This document shows positions 37,229 through 44,642 of a DNA stretch of 64,000 bases, in pieces. This DNA comes from Geodermatophilus africanus. GTDB taxonomy: Bacteria; Actinomycetota; Actinomycetes; Mycobacteriales; Geodermatophilaceae. Positions within the stretch are counted from its first letter, which is position 1. The number at the start of each line of letters is the position of its first letter. The notes beneath the pieces were generated by a model. That model saw only the letters and a program-made list of their open reading frames with translations. It had not been told where the DNA came from and searched no databases. Position numbers and translations under genes: made by a program. Location of the stretch: the NCBI RefSeq assembly GCF_900107105.1, contig NZ_FNOT01000006.1:62001-126000 (forward strand), written 5' to 3'.

Positions 37229-37307
37229 CGGCTGGGGCCTCCTCGGCCGGGTGCGCGGTCTCTGCCGGCGCGGCTCCACCGGCGGGTGGCCGCGGCCCGG
37301 TCGGGCC

Positions 37308-39602
37308 CTACAGCTTGACCAGGGGCGCGTAGCGCAGCACCAGGCGCTTCGTGCCGCCCGAGCCGAAGTCGACCGTCGCCTGGGCCTTGTCCCCGACGCC
37401 GTTGACCTCGACGACGGTGCCCAGCCCGAAGGCGTCGTGGCTGACCCGGTCCCCGACGTCGACCGAGATCACCGCCCGGTTCCCCGCACCGCCGCGCAGC
37501 CCGCCGGTGGACAGCCCGGTGGCCGCCACCCGCTGCTGCGCCGACCGGTAGCCGGTGCTCGGCGCCGGCGTCGGCTCCTTGCCGGCCCACCGCACGGTGT
37601 CCGGCGGCAGCTCGTCGAGGAAGCGGGACGGCGGGTTGTAGGCCGGCTGCCCCCAGCTCGTGCGAACCGTGGCGCGGGAGATGAACAGCCGCTGCTGCGC
37701 CCGCGTGATGCCGACGTAGGCCAGCCGGCGCTCCTCCTCCAGCTCGCGCGGGTCCCCGAGCGCGCGCAGGTGCGGGAAGACGCCGTCCTCCATGCCGGTC
37801 AGGAAGACGACCGGGAATTCCAGGCCCTTGGCCGTGTGCAGGGTCATCATCGTGACGACCCCGGCCTCGTCCCCGGCGACGGGGATCTGGTCGGCGTCGG
37901 CTACCAGCGAGACCTGCTCGAGGAAGTCGGTCACCGAGCCGCCCGGGTTCGCCGCCTCGAACTCCGCGGCCACCGAGATGAGCTCGTTGAGGTTGTCGAC
38001 GCGGCCCTCGTCCTGCGGGTCGGTGCTGGCCTGCAGCTCGGCGAGGTAGCCGGTGCGGTCGAGGATGCTCTCCAGCAGCGCGGCCGGCCCGGAGCCGGTC
38101 TCGGCCAGCTGCTCGAACTCCTCGAGCAGCGCGACGAACTCCTGGACCGCCTTGAGCGACCGCGGTGCGAGGCTGTGCACCTCCGGGCACCGGCGCAGCG
38201 CCGAGCCGAACGCGATCCGCTCCCGGTCGGCGAAGGACTCGATGCAGGACTCGGCCTTCTCACCGATGCCGCGCTTGGGCACGTTGATGATGCGGCGCAG
38301 GCTGACGACGTCGGCCGGGTTGGCGACCAGCTTGAGGTAGGCCAGCGCGTCGCGGACCTCCTTGCGCTCGTAGAAGCGCACCCCGCCGACCACCTTGTAG
38401 GGCATGCCGACGCGGATGAACACCTCCTCGAAGACACGGGAGGCGTTGTTGGTCCGGTAGAAGACCGCGATGTCCTTCGGCTTGGCCTCCCCCTCGTCGA
38501 CCAGCGCATCGATCTGCTCGGCGACCCAGGCGGCCTCGTCGTGCTCGTTCTCGGCGACGTAGCCCTCGATCAGCTCGCCGTCACCGGCGTCGGTCCACAG
38601 GTTCTTGGCGCGGCGGCCGGTGTTCTTCGAGATGACCTGGTTGGCCGCCCTGAGGATGCGCTGCGTGGACCGGTAGTTCTGCTCCAGCAGGATCGTCGTG
38701 GCCTGCGGGTAGTCGCGCTCGAACTCGTCGATGTTGCGGATCGTCGCGCCGCGGAAGGCGTAGATCGACTGGTCGGCGTCCCCGACCACGCACAGCTCGG
38801 CCGGCGGCACCGGCCCCTCACCCGTGCCGACCAGCTCGCGGACCAGCACGTACTGCGCGTGGTTGGTGTCCTGGTACTCGTCGACCAGCACGTGCCGGAA
38901 GCGGCGCCGGTAGTGCTCGGCGACGTCCGGGAACGCCTGCAGCAGGTTGACCGTCGTCATGATGAGGTCGTCGAAGTCCAGCGCGTGCGCCTGGCGCAGC
39001 CGCTGCTGGTAGAGCGTGTAGGCCTCGGCGAGCACCTTCTCCGGCGCCGTCCCCGGGACGTAGCTCTCCTCGTCGACGAGCTCGTTCTTCAGGTTCGACA
39101 CCTGCGCGGCCAGGCTGCGGCCGGGATAGCGCTTGGCGTCGAGGTCCAGGTCGCGGGCGACCATCGTCATGAGCCGGACCGAGTCGCCCTGGTCGTAGAT
39201 CGTGAACGAGGACTTCAGGCCCAGCTTGGCGGCCTCGGCGCGCAGGATGCGCACGCACATCGAGTGGAAGGTCGACACCCACATCGCCCGGGCGCGCGGG
39301 CCGACGAGCGCGGCGACGCGCTCCTTCATCTCCCCGGCGGCCTTGTTGGTGAAGGTGATCGCCAGGACCTCGCCCGGCTGCACGCCGCGGGCGCCGAGCA
39401 GGTAGGCGATCCGGTGGGTGAGCACCCGGGTCTTGCCGGAGCCGGCGCCGGCGACGATGAGCAGCGGGCCGCTCTCGTGGACGACGGCCTGGCGCTGCGG
39501 CCCGTTGAGGCCGGCGAGCATGCGGTCCAGCTCCCGCCCCACCTGACCGGACGCGGAACGCTGGAGGGACGCGGTGCCGGGGATGGCCTGCTGGACGCTC
39601 AT
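37308..39602 (-). CDS. pcrA: ATP-dependent DNA helicase PcrA/UvrD1
   Basis: A 764-residue superfamily 1A helicase. Motif I is IVAGAGSGKTRVL (about residue 50), Ia ITFTNKAAGEM, II VDEYQDTNHAQY, III GDADQSIYAFRGA, IV ILLEQNYRST, V MTLHTAKGLEFPVVFLTG, VI YVGITRAQQRLFISR. The C-terminal region ends with the UvrD1-type Tudor-like tail (VGDRVSHDAFGLGTVVEVNG) that in mycobacteria contacts RNA polymerase and Ku. The ATG at 39602 precedes MSVQQAIPG. It is the Rv0949 equivalent next to chorismate mutase. Confidence 0.96.
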   Translation of the reverse strand: MSVQQAIPGTASLQRSASGQVGRELDRMLAGLNGPQRQAVVHESGPLLIVAGAGSGKTRVLTHRIAYLLGARGVQPGEVLAITFTNKAAGEMKERVAALVGPRARAMWVSTFHSMCVRILRAEAAKLGLKSSFTIYDQGDSVRLMTMVARDLDLDAKRYPGRSLAAQVSNLKNELVDEESYVPGTAPEKVLAEAYTLYQQRLRQAHALDFDDLIMTTVNLLQAFPDVAEHYRRRFRHVLVDEYQDTNHAQYVLVRELVGTGEGPVPPAELCVVGDADQSIYAFRGATIRNIDEFERDYPQATTILLEQNYRSTQRILRAANQVISKNTGRRAKNLWTDAGDGELIEGYVAENEHDEAAWVAEQIDALVDEGEAKPKDIAVFYRTNNASRVFEEVFIRVGMPYKVVGGVRFYERKEVRDALAYLKLVANPADVVSLRRIINVPKRGIGEKAESCIESFADRERIAFGSALRRCPEVHSLAPRSLKAVQEFVALLEEFEQLAETGSGPAALLESILDRTGYLAELQASTDPQDEGRVDNLNELISVAAEFEAANPGGSVTDFLEQVSLVADADQIPVAGDEAGVVTMMTLHTAKGLEFPVVFLTGMEDGVFPHLRALGDPRELEEERRLAYVGITRAQQRLFISRATVRTSWGQPAYNPPSRFLDELPPDTVRWAGKEPTPAPSTGYRSAQQRVAATGLSTGGLRGGAGNRAVISVDVGDRVSHDAFGLGTVVEVNGVGDKAQATVDFGSGGTKRLVLRYAPLVKL

Positions 39603-39610
39603 CCCGGGGT

Positions 39611-39652
39611 CCCCACGGAAACGTGGAGCGCCAGCGGAGCGTTTTCGTGGGG
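39611..39652 (-). promoter_or_regulatory. Hairpin in the pcrA 5' leader
   Basis: CCCCACGGAAACG and CGTTTTCGTGGGG form a near-perfect stem (one G-T/A mismatch) about 8 nt upstream of the pcrA start, with a GC-rich loop. It could sequester the start region or be a protein site. No SOS box was recognised. Confidence 0.4.
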
Positions 39653-39752
39653 TGCGTTCATGACCACACCACTGTAGTTCGGTCGGGTGACACGGCCCGC
39701 CCGCGGACCGCCGTCCTCCGGGTCGTGCTGGCCACCCGCGCCGGCCCTGTGG

Positions 39753-39758
39753 CAGACT
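39753..39758 (+). promoter_or_regulatory. Leaderless -10 box for the aromatic leader peptide
   Basis: CAGACT lies 7 nt before the GTG of the leader peptide with no ribosome-binding site, fitting a leaderless transcript as in several actinobacterial attenuators. Confidence 0.4.
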
Positions 39759-39765
39759 CCCCGGC

Positions 39766-39831
39766 GTGCTGCTCGCCACCGTCAGCTTTTACTACGGCCA
39801 CCGGGATCCGGTGTCCGTCACCGCTGGCTGA
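39766..39831 (+). CDS. Aromatic leader peptide (Phe-Tyr-Tyr) of the chorismate mutase attenuator
   Basis: A 21-codon frame, GTG to TGA, contains consecutive TTT TAC TAC codons (SFYYGH at residues 7-12). It is followed after 17 bp by a terminator and then, after 50 bp, by the chorismate mutase start. Stalling of a ribosome at the aromatic codons when Phe or Tyr is scarce would favour an antiterminator and transcription of chorismate mutase. The position, codons and terminator are seen; the mechanism is inferred from trp/phe attenuators. Confidence 0.7.
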   Translation: MLLATVSFYYGHRDPVSVTAG

Positions 39832-39848
39832 GCAACCGCCGCAACAGA

Positions 39849-39884
39849 CGCCCCGGGCCCAAGGAGCCCGGGGCGTTTCTCGTT
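39849..39884 (+). terminator. Attenuator terminator before chorismate mutase
   Basis: Perfect 10-bp arms CGCCCCGGGC / GCCCGGGGCG with a 7-nt loop, followed by TTTCTCGTT. It lies between the leader peptide and the chorismate mutase gene, so it should end transcription early unless antiterminated. Confidence 0.75.
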
Positions 39885-39925
39885 CCCGGGGTCCGACGGC
39901 CACCGCCCCGCCCCGGAGGACCCCG

Positions 39926-40198
39926 ATGACCGCCACGCTCCCCACCACCCCCACCGCCGACGAGCGCATTGCCGAGCTGCGCGGGCAGATCGACCAGTGC
40001 GACGCCGAGATCATCGCGCTGGTGCACCGCCGGCTGGCCGTGTCGCAGGAGATCGGTGAGCTGCGCCGCGCCACCGGCGGCACCCGGCTCTCGCTGGCCC
40101 GCGAGAAGCAGGTGCTCGCCCGCTTCTCGGCCGCGCTGGGCGGGGACGGCGCCGCGCTCGGCATGCTGCTGCTGCGCCAGGGCCGCGGCCGTCTCTAG
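39926..40198 (+). CDS. Chorismate mutase (AroQ class, intracellular)
   Basis: A 90-residue all-helical enzyme that converts chorismate to prephenate, the branch to Phe and Tyr. The AroQ pattern is present: ELRGQIDQCDAEIIALVHRRLAVSQEIGELRR (Arg, Asp and Arg at the active site), then REKQVLARF. It is similar in length to M. tuberculosis Rv0948c, which has low activity alone and is activated by DAHP synthase; the same may hold here. GGAGGA lies 5 nt before the ATG at 39926. It is preceded by a leader peptide and attenuator, and followed by a family A repeat. Confidence 0.92.
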   Translation: MTATLPTTPTADERIAELRGQIDQCDAEIIALVHRRLAVSQEIGELRRATGGTRLSLAREKQVLARFSAALGGDGAALGMLLLRQGRGRL

Positions 40199-40200
40199 AA

Positions 40201-40256
40201 GGACCACCCTTCCCCCCACGCTTCGCACGCTCGGCGCGGGTCCCTGAAGGGTGGCC
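40201..40256 (+). repeat. 3'-end palindromic element (family A) after chorismate mutase
   Basis: Outer arms GGACCACCCTTC / GAAGGGTGGCC with core CTTCGCACGCTCGGCG, 2 bp after the stop codon. The outer arms are again complementary although their sequence differs from other copies. Confidence 0.75.
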
Positions 40257-40267
40257 GTTCCATCACC

Positions 40268-40675
40268 TCAGCTGCGGCGCTGGTCGGCCGGCGGGAGGTC
40301 CGCGTGGCGGTGCACCAGCCACCAGTCGTCCTCGATCCGCCGATAGACGTGCGTGACCCGGATCGTCATGGGCCGGGCATCCCCGCCGTCGACGCGCACC
40401 GTGCCGTGCTCGGAGCCGACCGTGTAGGCGAGGTCGCCGCTGACCTCGACCACCTCGTACCGCGGCACGAGCTCACCGTCGCTGAACCGGCTGCCGACCC
40501 ACTCGAAGGTCCGTGTGACGGCGTGGTGGCCCTTCTCGATCGGACCCCAGGCGCCGAACAGGGTCACGTCGGCGGAATCGGCCCAGCAGGCCGTGTAGGG
40601 GCCGGGGTTTCCGGCCGCCATCGCCGCCAGCCCGTCGGCGACCCGCTCCAGAGCCCGGGACAGTGCGGCGTCCAT
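40268..40675 (-). CDS. NTF2/SnoaL-like protein
   Basis: A 135-residue single-domain protein with the cone-like NTF2 fold pattern: ALERVADGLAAMAAGNPGPYTACWADSADVTLFGAWGPIEKG, then YEVVEVSGDLAYTVGSEHGTV and the C-terminal THVYRRIEDDWWLVHRHAD. Members are isomerases, hydrolases or ketosteroid-binding proteins; no substrate is apparent. The ATG at 40675 has GGAGAGGG upstream. It is divergent from the ECF41 operon and may be co-regulated with it, since ECF41 factors carry a similar domain. Confidence 0.8.
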   Translation of the reverse strand: MDAALSRALERVADGLAAMAAGNPGPYTACWADSADVTLFGAWGPIEKGHHAVTRTFEWVGSRFSDGELVPRYEVVEVSGDLAYTVGSEHGTVRVDGGDARPMTIRVTHVYRRIEDDWWLVHRHADLPPADQRRS

Positions 40676-40788
40676 GCCCTCTCCCCCACTCGGGTGTGCC
40701 GCCGTCGAGCCCGGGCGGCACCGGCAGGGCCAGCATGCGACCGCGGGTCCGCCCGCGGAAGGTGCCACCGACCCGGTCCCGGCCGGCA

Positions 40789-40815
40789 TGTCACGTCCGG
40801 GGTCGCCGTCCCGTC
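40789..40815 (+). promoter_or_regulatory. ECF41-type promoter
   Basis: TGTCACG, 16 bp, then CGTC. The reported ECF41 target motif is TGTCACA at -35 and CGTC at -10. It lies 33 bp before the carboxymuconolactone-decarboxylase-family gene, which is coupled to the ECF41 sigma gene, so this looks like the autoregulated promoter. Confidence 0.65.
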
Positions 40816-40847
40816 TCCATGAGCACCGCACGGAGAGGACGACGACC

Positions 40848-41402
40848 ATGGCCCGCATCCCGCTCGACCCGCCCCGCACCCGGCTGTACCGCCTCGCCGA
40901 GTGGTACGCGCGCCGGACCTACGGCGTGGTGCCCGACCCGCTCGCGGCCATGGCGCACCACCCGCGCGTGCTCCTGACCGACGTCCGCTTCGAGACCTCG
41001 CTCGCCCGGTGGAACCGACTGGACCGGACGCTGAAGGCCCTCGCCGTGATGGCCTCCGCCGTCTCCATCGGCTGTTCCTGGTGCGTCGACTTCGGGTACT
41101 GGATCAGCAGCCAGGAGGGGGTGGACCCCGCGAAGCTGCGTGCCGTGCCGCGCTGGCGGGACAGCGACGTCTTCACCGACCTGGAGCGGCGGGTGATGGC
41201 CTACGCCGAGGCCGTGACGGCGACGCCGGTGGCCGTCACCGACGAGATGGTGGCCGACCTGCGTCGCGATCTGGACGACGCACAACTGGTCGAGCTGACC
41301 ATGATGGTGGCCGTGGAGAACGTCCGGTCGCGGTTCAACAGCGCGCTCGGGCTGACGAGCCAGGGCTTCCGGGACCGCTGCGACGTACCGGCCACGGCAT
41401 GA
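40848..41402 (+). CDS. Carboxymuconolactone decarboxylase (AhpD-like) family protein
   Basis: A 184-residue helical protein of the CMD/AhpD superfamily. The core is RLDRTLKALAVMASAVSIGCSWCVDFGYW with a CxxC pair (C-S-W-C, about residues 79-82). The His that follows CxxC in AhpD peroxidases is not at the usual spacing (CVDFG), so classic AhpD redox chemistry is uncertain. It is the usual partner gene of ECF41 sigma factors. A GAGAGGA site precedes the ATG; the stop overlaps the sigma start as ATGA. Confidence 0.87.
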   Translation: MARIPLDPPRTRLYRLAEWYARRTYGVVPDPLAAMAHHPRVLLTDVRFETSLARWNRLDRTLKALAVMASAVSIGCSWCVDFGYWISSQEGVDPAKLRAVPRWRDSDVFTDLERRVMAYAEAVTATPVAVTDEMVADLRRDLDDAQLVELTMMVAVENVRSRFNSALGLTSQGFRDRCDVPATA

Positions 41403-42328
41403 CCGACGTCCTGACCCCCTTCGACCGCCACCGGCGCCTGCTGTTCACCGTCGCCTACCAGATGCTGGGCAGCGTCGCCGACGCCGAGGACGTCGTCCAG
41501 GACGCCTGGCTGCGCTGGTCGGCGGCCGACCGGTCCGACGTCGCCGACCCGCGGGCCTATCTGGTGCGGATCACGTCGCGGCTGGCCCTCGACCGGCTCG
41601 ACTCCGCCCGCAGCAGACGGGAGAGTTACGTCGGGCCGTGGCTGCCCGAGCCGCTGCTCACCGGTCGGGACCCCGTCGCGGGTGCTCCTCCGCCACCGGA
41701 CCCGGACGACGCGGCGGTGCTGGGGGAGCAGGTCTCACTCGCTCTCCTGGTGGTCCTCGAGACGCTGTCCCCGACCGAGCGGGCGGTCTTCGTCCTCAGG
41801 GAGGTGTTCGGGCTGCCGGCGGCGGAGGTGGCCGCGATCCTGGGCCTCGGCGAGGCGGCCGTCCGGCAGACCGCGCACCGGGCGCGCGAGCACGTGCAGG
41901 CCCGGCAGCCGCGCTTCGACGCCGACCGGTCCGCTCAGCGGGTGGTCACCGAGCGCTTCCTCGCCGCCTGCGCCGGCGGGGACGTCGAGGCCCTCCTCAC
42001 CGCACTCGCGCCGGACGTCGTCCTCGTGACCGACGGCGGGGGCCGGGCGAAGGCGGCGCTGCGGCCCATCGTGGGCGTGGACAAGGTGGTGCGCTTCCTG
42101 CTGGCGACCGCTGCCGAGGGCTTGTCCATGCCGCACATGCACGTCGAGGTCGCCGACGTCAACGGCGCCCCCGGCGTCGTCGCGTGGGTCCGCGGCGCGC
42201 CGTTCCTGGCGATGTCGCTGGTCGTGGCCGACGGGCTCGTCGAGCAGGTGCTGGTCGTCCGCAACCCGGAGAAGCTCGGCGGCCTGCCGACGACGGCGAC
42301 GGGAGGCGACATAGGCTCGCGCGGGTGA
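41399..42328 (+). CDS. ECF41 sigma factor with C-terminal NTF2-like domain
   Basis: A 309-residue sigma factor. Region 2 starts at RHRRLLFTVAYQMLGSVADAEDVVQDAWLRW; region 4 is LSPTERAVFVLREVFGLPAAEVAAILGLGEAAVRQTAHRAREHV (about residues 120-163). The linker motif WLPEP (GPWLPEPLL), the DGGGR motif (about 216) and a C-terminal NPEKL identify the ECF41 group, in which the C-terminal SnoaL-like extension modulates activity in place of an anti-sigma factor. It is coupled to the CMD gene by ATGA and to the PIG-L gene by GTGA. The inducing signal is unknown. Confidence 0.93.
   Translation: MTDVLTPFDRHRRLLFTVAYQMLGSVADAEDVVQDAWLRWSAADRSDVADPRAYLVRITSRLALDRLDSARSRRESYVGPWLPEPLLTGRDPVAGAPPPPDPDDAAVLGEQVSLALLVVLETLSPTERAVFVLREVFGLPAAEVAAILGLGEAAVRQTAHRAREHVQARQPRFDADRSAQRVVTERFLAACAGGDVEALLTALAPDVVLVTDGGGRAKAALRPIVGVDKVVRFLLATAAEGLSMPHMHVEVADVNGAPGVVAWVRGAPFLAMSLVVADGLVEQVLVVRNPEKLGGLPTTATGGDIGSRG
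42312..42317 (+). promoter_or_regulatory. Internal leaderless -10 box before the PIG-L gene
   Basis: TAGGCT ends 7 nt before the GTG at 42325, inside the end of the sigma gene. The deacetylase may thus be transcribed without the ECF41 operon. Confidence 0.4.
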
Positions 42329-43059
42329 CCTCACCGCAGTCCCGCAGGCCCGCCGAGTTCGTGGAGCGCGCGCTGTGCGTGCTCGCCCACCCCGACGACA
42401 TCGACTTCGGCAGCGCCGGCACGGTGGCGACCTGGACGGCCGACGGCACCGAGGTCACCTACCTGATCGTCACCGACGGGGACGCCGGCGGGTTGGACGA
42501 CACCCCCCGCGACCGGATGGGGCCGCTGCGCCGGGCCGAGCAGGAGGCGGCGGCCAAGGCGGTCGGCGTCACCGACGTACGCTTCCTCGGCTACCCCGAC
42601 GGCCGGCTCGAGCTCACCCTCGACCTGCGCCGCGACATCAGCCGGGTGATCCGCCAGGTCCGCCCGCAGCGGGTGCTCACCAGCTCCCCCGAGCGGGTGT
42701 GGGACCGGATCGGGGCCAGCCACCCCGACCACATGACCGTCGGCGAGTCGACGCTGCGCGCCGTCTACCCCGACGCCCGCAACCCCTTCGCCTTCTCGGA
42801 GCTGCTCGCCGACGAGGGCCTCGAGGCCTGGACCGTCTCCGAGGTGTGGCTGACCGCCAGCCCGCGCACCGACCACGTCGTCGACGTCACCGACGTCGTC
42901 GAGCTGAAGTTCGCCGCGCTGAAGAGCCACGTGTCCCAGGTCGGCCACATGGACGACCTGGAGCAGTTCGTCACCGACTGGATGCGCCAGAACGGCCGCC
43001 GCCTCGGCCTCCCGCAGGGCCGGCTCGGCGAGGCGTTCCACGTCGTGCACACCGCCTGA
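42325..43059 (+). CDS. PIG-L/LmbE family deacetylase
   Basis: A 244-residue zinc-dependent N-deacetylase-like protein. The first zinc motif is AHPDDIDFGSAGT (about residues 21-33), DGDAGGLDDTPRD follows, and the second metal His is in SHPDHMTVGE (about 132). The family includes MshB and Mca of mycothiol metabolism, but the context (ECF41, formamidase-like gene) does not point to mycothiol and the sequence is not clearly either. The GTG start overlaps the sigma stop. Confidence 0.87.
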   Translation: MTSPQSRRPAEFVERALCVLAHPDDIDFGSAGTVATWTADGTEVTYLIVTDGDAGGLDDTPRDRMGPLRRAEQEAAAKAVGVTDVRFLGYPDGRLELTLDLRRDISRVIRQVRPQRVLTSSPERVWDRIGASHPDHMTVGESTLRAVYPDARNPFAFSELLADEGLEAWTVSEVWLTASPRTDHVVDVTDVVELKFAALKSHVSQVGHMDDLEQFVTDWMRQNGRRLGLPQGRLGEAFHVVHTA

Positions 43060-43156
43060 GAGCCAGCCGAAACCGAAGCGCAACACGCCGCGCCCGAACG
43101 GAAACACCGCGCACGTAGAACTCGCCCGACTGCCGATCCGAGCACCGGGAGAGCAC

Positions 43157-44569
43157 GTGACCCACACCCCGCACCACCTGCCCACCGGCCGCCCCGACCC
43201 GGTCGCCGCCGCCGAGCTGCTGGAGCGCGGCCTCGGCCGGCGCGCCTTCGTCCGCGCCGCGCTCGCCGTGGGGGCGGCCACCGCCGCGGGCGTCGCCACC
43301 GCCGCGCCGGCGTCCGCGGCCCCGACCGCCCGGACGCGGCTGCCCGGGGAGGTCCTGCAGCCCGGGACGGGCCCCATCGACGGCCAGCACTACCTGCCCT
43401 CGCTGCCCGACCAGGTCTACTGGGGCTTCCTGCCGCGCGTGGGTGACCCCGCGGTCCTGCGGGTCCGCTCCGGCAGCACGGTCACCATCGACACGGTCAG
43501 CCACGAGGGGGTCCTCGAGGATCAGGGCCGCGACCCGGTGGCCTGGTTCGGCAGCAAGGGCGTGCCGCGCGAGCAGGTGCTCGACGACGCGGTGGCCGTG
43601 GCCCGCGAGTACGACCGGCACCCGCGCGACTTCGACGCGGACGGCCCGCACGTGGTCACCGGGCCCGTGTACGTCGAGGGTGCCGAGCCCGGCGACGTCC
43701 TGAAGATCGAGCCGCTGACCGCGCTGCCGCGGGTCCCCTACGGCGTCATCTCGAGCCGGCACGGCAAGGGCGCGCTGTCCTCCGGCTTCCGGACGCCCGC
43801 CGGTGAGCTCACCACCGAGGAGGTCATGCCGCCCGTCGCGACCGACAACCGGCCCACCCGGCCGGACGGGTCACGCGGCGGCGGCGATCCCACGAGGTAC
43901 GGCAACGTCTCGACCTTCACCCCGCTCGGCAGCGGCCGCGGCGGAACGCCGGTCGCCACGCTCCCCGTCGGTCGGAACGGGCGGGTGTCGTGGCCTGTCT
44001 CGCCGTTCGCCGGCCTCATGGCGGTCGCCACGGTGCGTGACGCCGCCACGCTGAACGACCCGCTGGTCAATTCCATCCCGCCCACCCTGGGCGGCGGCAA
44101 CATCGACGTGAACCTGCTGACGGTCGGCTCCGCGTTCTACGTGCCCGTCGTCGCGCCCGGGGCGCTGTTCTCGGTTGGTGACCCGCACATGTCCATGGGC
44201 AGCGGCGAGGTGGCGCTGACCGCCCTGGAAGGCTCGCTGCGGCTGACCTTCCGGCTCACCGTGGTCCCGAAGGGGTCGGGGAAGGCGCCGTCGGTCGCCT
44301 ACCGCTACCCGTTCGGTGAGACGCCGGACGCCTGGGTGCCCATCGGGCTGTCGGACCCCGACGGTTCCCGCGGCGGGCAGGGGATCGACCTCGACGTCGC
44401 CAACCGACGGGCGACGCTCAACGCGCTGGACTTTCTGGAGACCGACCTCGGCATGGACCGGGTGACCGCCTACGCCTACCTCTCGGCGGCCGTGGACTTC
44501 TCCGTCTCGCAGGTGGTCGACCGGACCGTCGGGGCCCACGCGGTCATCCCGAAGAGCCACTTCCGCTGA
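43157..44569 (+). CDS. Acetamidase/formamidase-family protein with Tat signal
   Basis: A 470-residue exported protein. The N-terminus carries a twin-arginine signal (LGRRAFVRAALAVGAATAAG ... APASA). The mature part follows the FmdA/AmdA pattern: VLRVRSGSTVTIDTVSHEG, HVVTGPVYVEGAEPGDVLKIEPL, GGGNIDVNLLTVGSAFYVPV and FSVGDPHMSMGSGEVALTALE. These enzymes hydrolyse short amides to ammonia and acid; secretion through Tat is unusual for cytosolic nitrogen-scavenging amidases. It stands 97 bp after the deacetylase gene and may be co-transcribed. Confidence 0.87.
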   Translation: MTHTPHHLPTGRPDPVAAAELLERGLGRRAFVRAALAVGAATAAGVATAAPASAAPTARTRLPGEVLQPGTGPIDGQHYLPSLPDQVYWGFLPRVGDPAVLRVRSGSTVTIDTVSHEGVLEDQGRDPVAWFGSKGVPREQVLDDAVAVAREYDRHPRDFDADGPHVVTGPVYVEGAEPGDVLKIEPLTALPRVPYGVISSRHGKGALSSGFRTPAGELTTEEVMPPVATDNRPTRPDGSRGGGDPTRYGNVSTFTPLGSGRGGTPVATLPVGRNGRVSWPVSPFAGLMAVATVRDAATLNDPLVNSIPPTLGGGNIDVNLLTVGSAFYVPVVAPGALFSVGDPHMSMGSGEVALTALEGSLRLTFRLTVVPKGSGKAPSVAYRYPFGETPDAWVPIGLSDPDGSRGGQGIDLDVANRRATLNALDFLETDLGMDRVTAYAYLSAAVDFSVSQVVDRTVGAHAVIPKSHFR

Positions 44570-44579
44570 GCCGTCCGCC

Positions 44580-44633
44580 AGATCTGCACACTCGTCGCCA
44601 TACGGCACCTGATGCGCGCGAGTGTGCAGATCT
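44580..44633. terminator. Bidirectional hairpin between the amidase and LuxR genes
   Basis: Perfect 15-bp arms AGATCTGCACACTCG and its complement flank a 24-nt loop. It lies in the 73-bp gap between two convergent genes. Confidence 0.75.
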
Positions 44634-44642
44634 CGCGGGGTG

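Noticed and set aside
39611-39652. LexA (SOS) box before pcrA
   Set aside because: The hairpin there does not contain the actinobacterial SOS motif TCGAAC-N4-GTTCGA.
36399-39677. A 1092-residue open frame on the + strand opposite pcrA
   Set aside because: It is antisense to all pcrA helicase motifs, has a repetitive Arg/Leu/Val/Gly/Asp composition typical of opposite-strand frames in high-GC DNA, and matches no family.
42325-43059. MshB or Mca of mycothiol metabolism
   Set aside because: The zinc motifs are general to PIG-L proteins; length and neighbours do not specifically support mycothiol enzymes.
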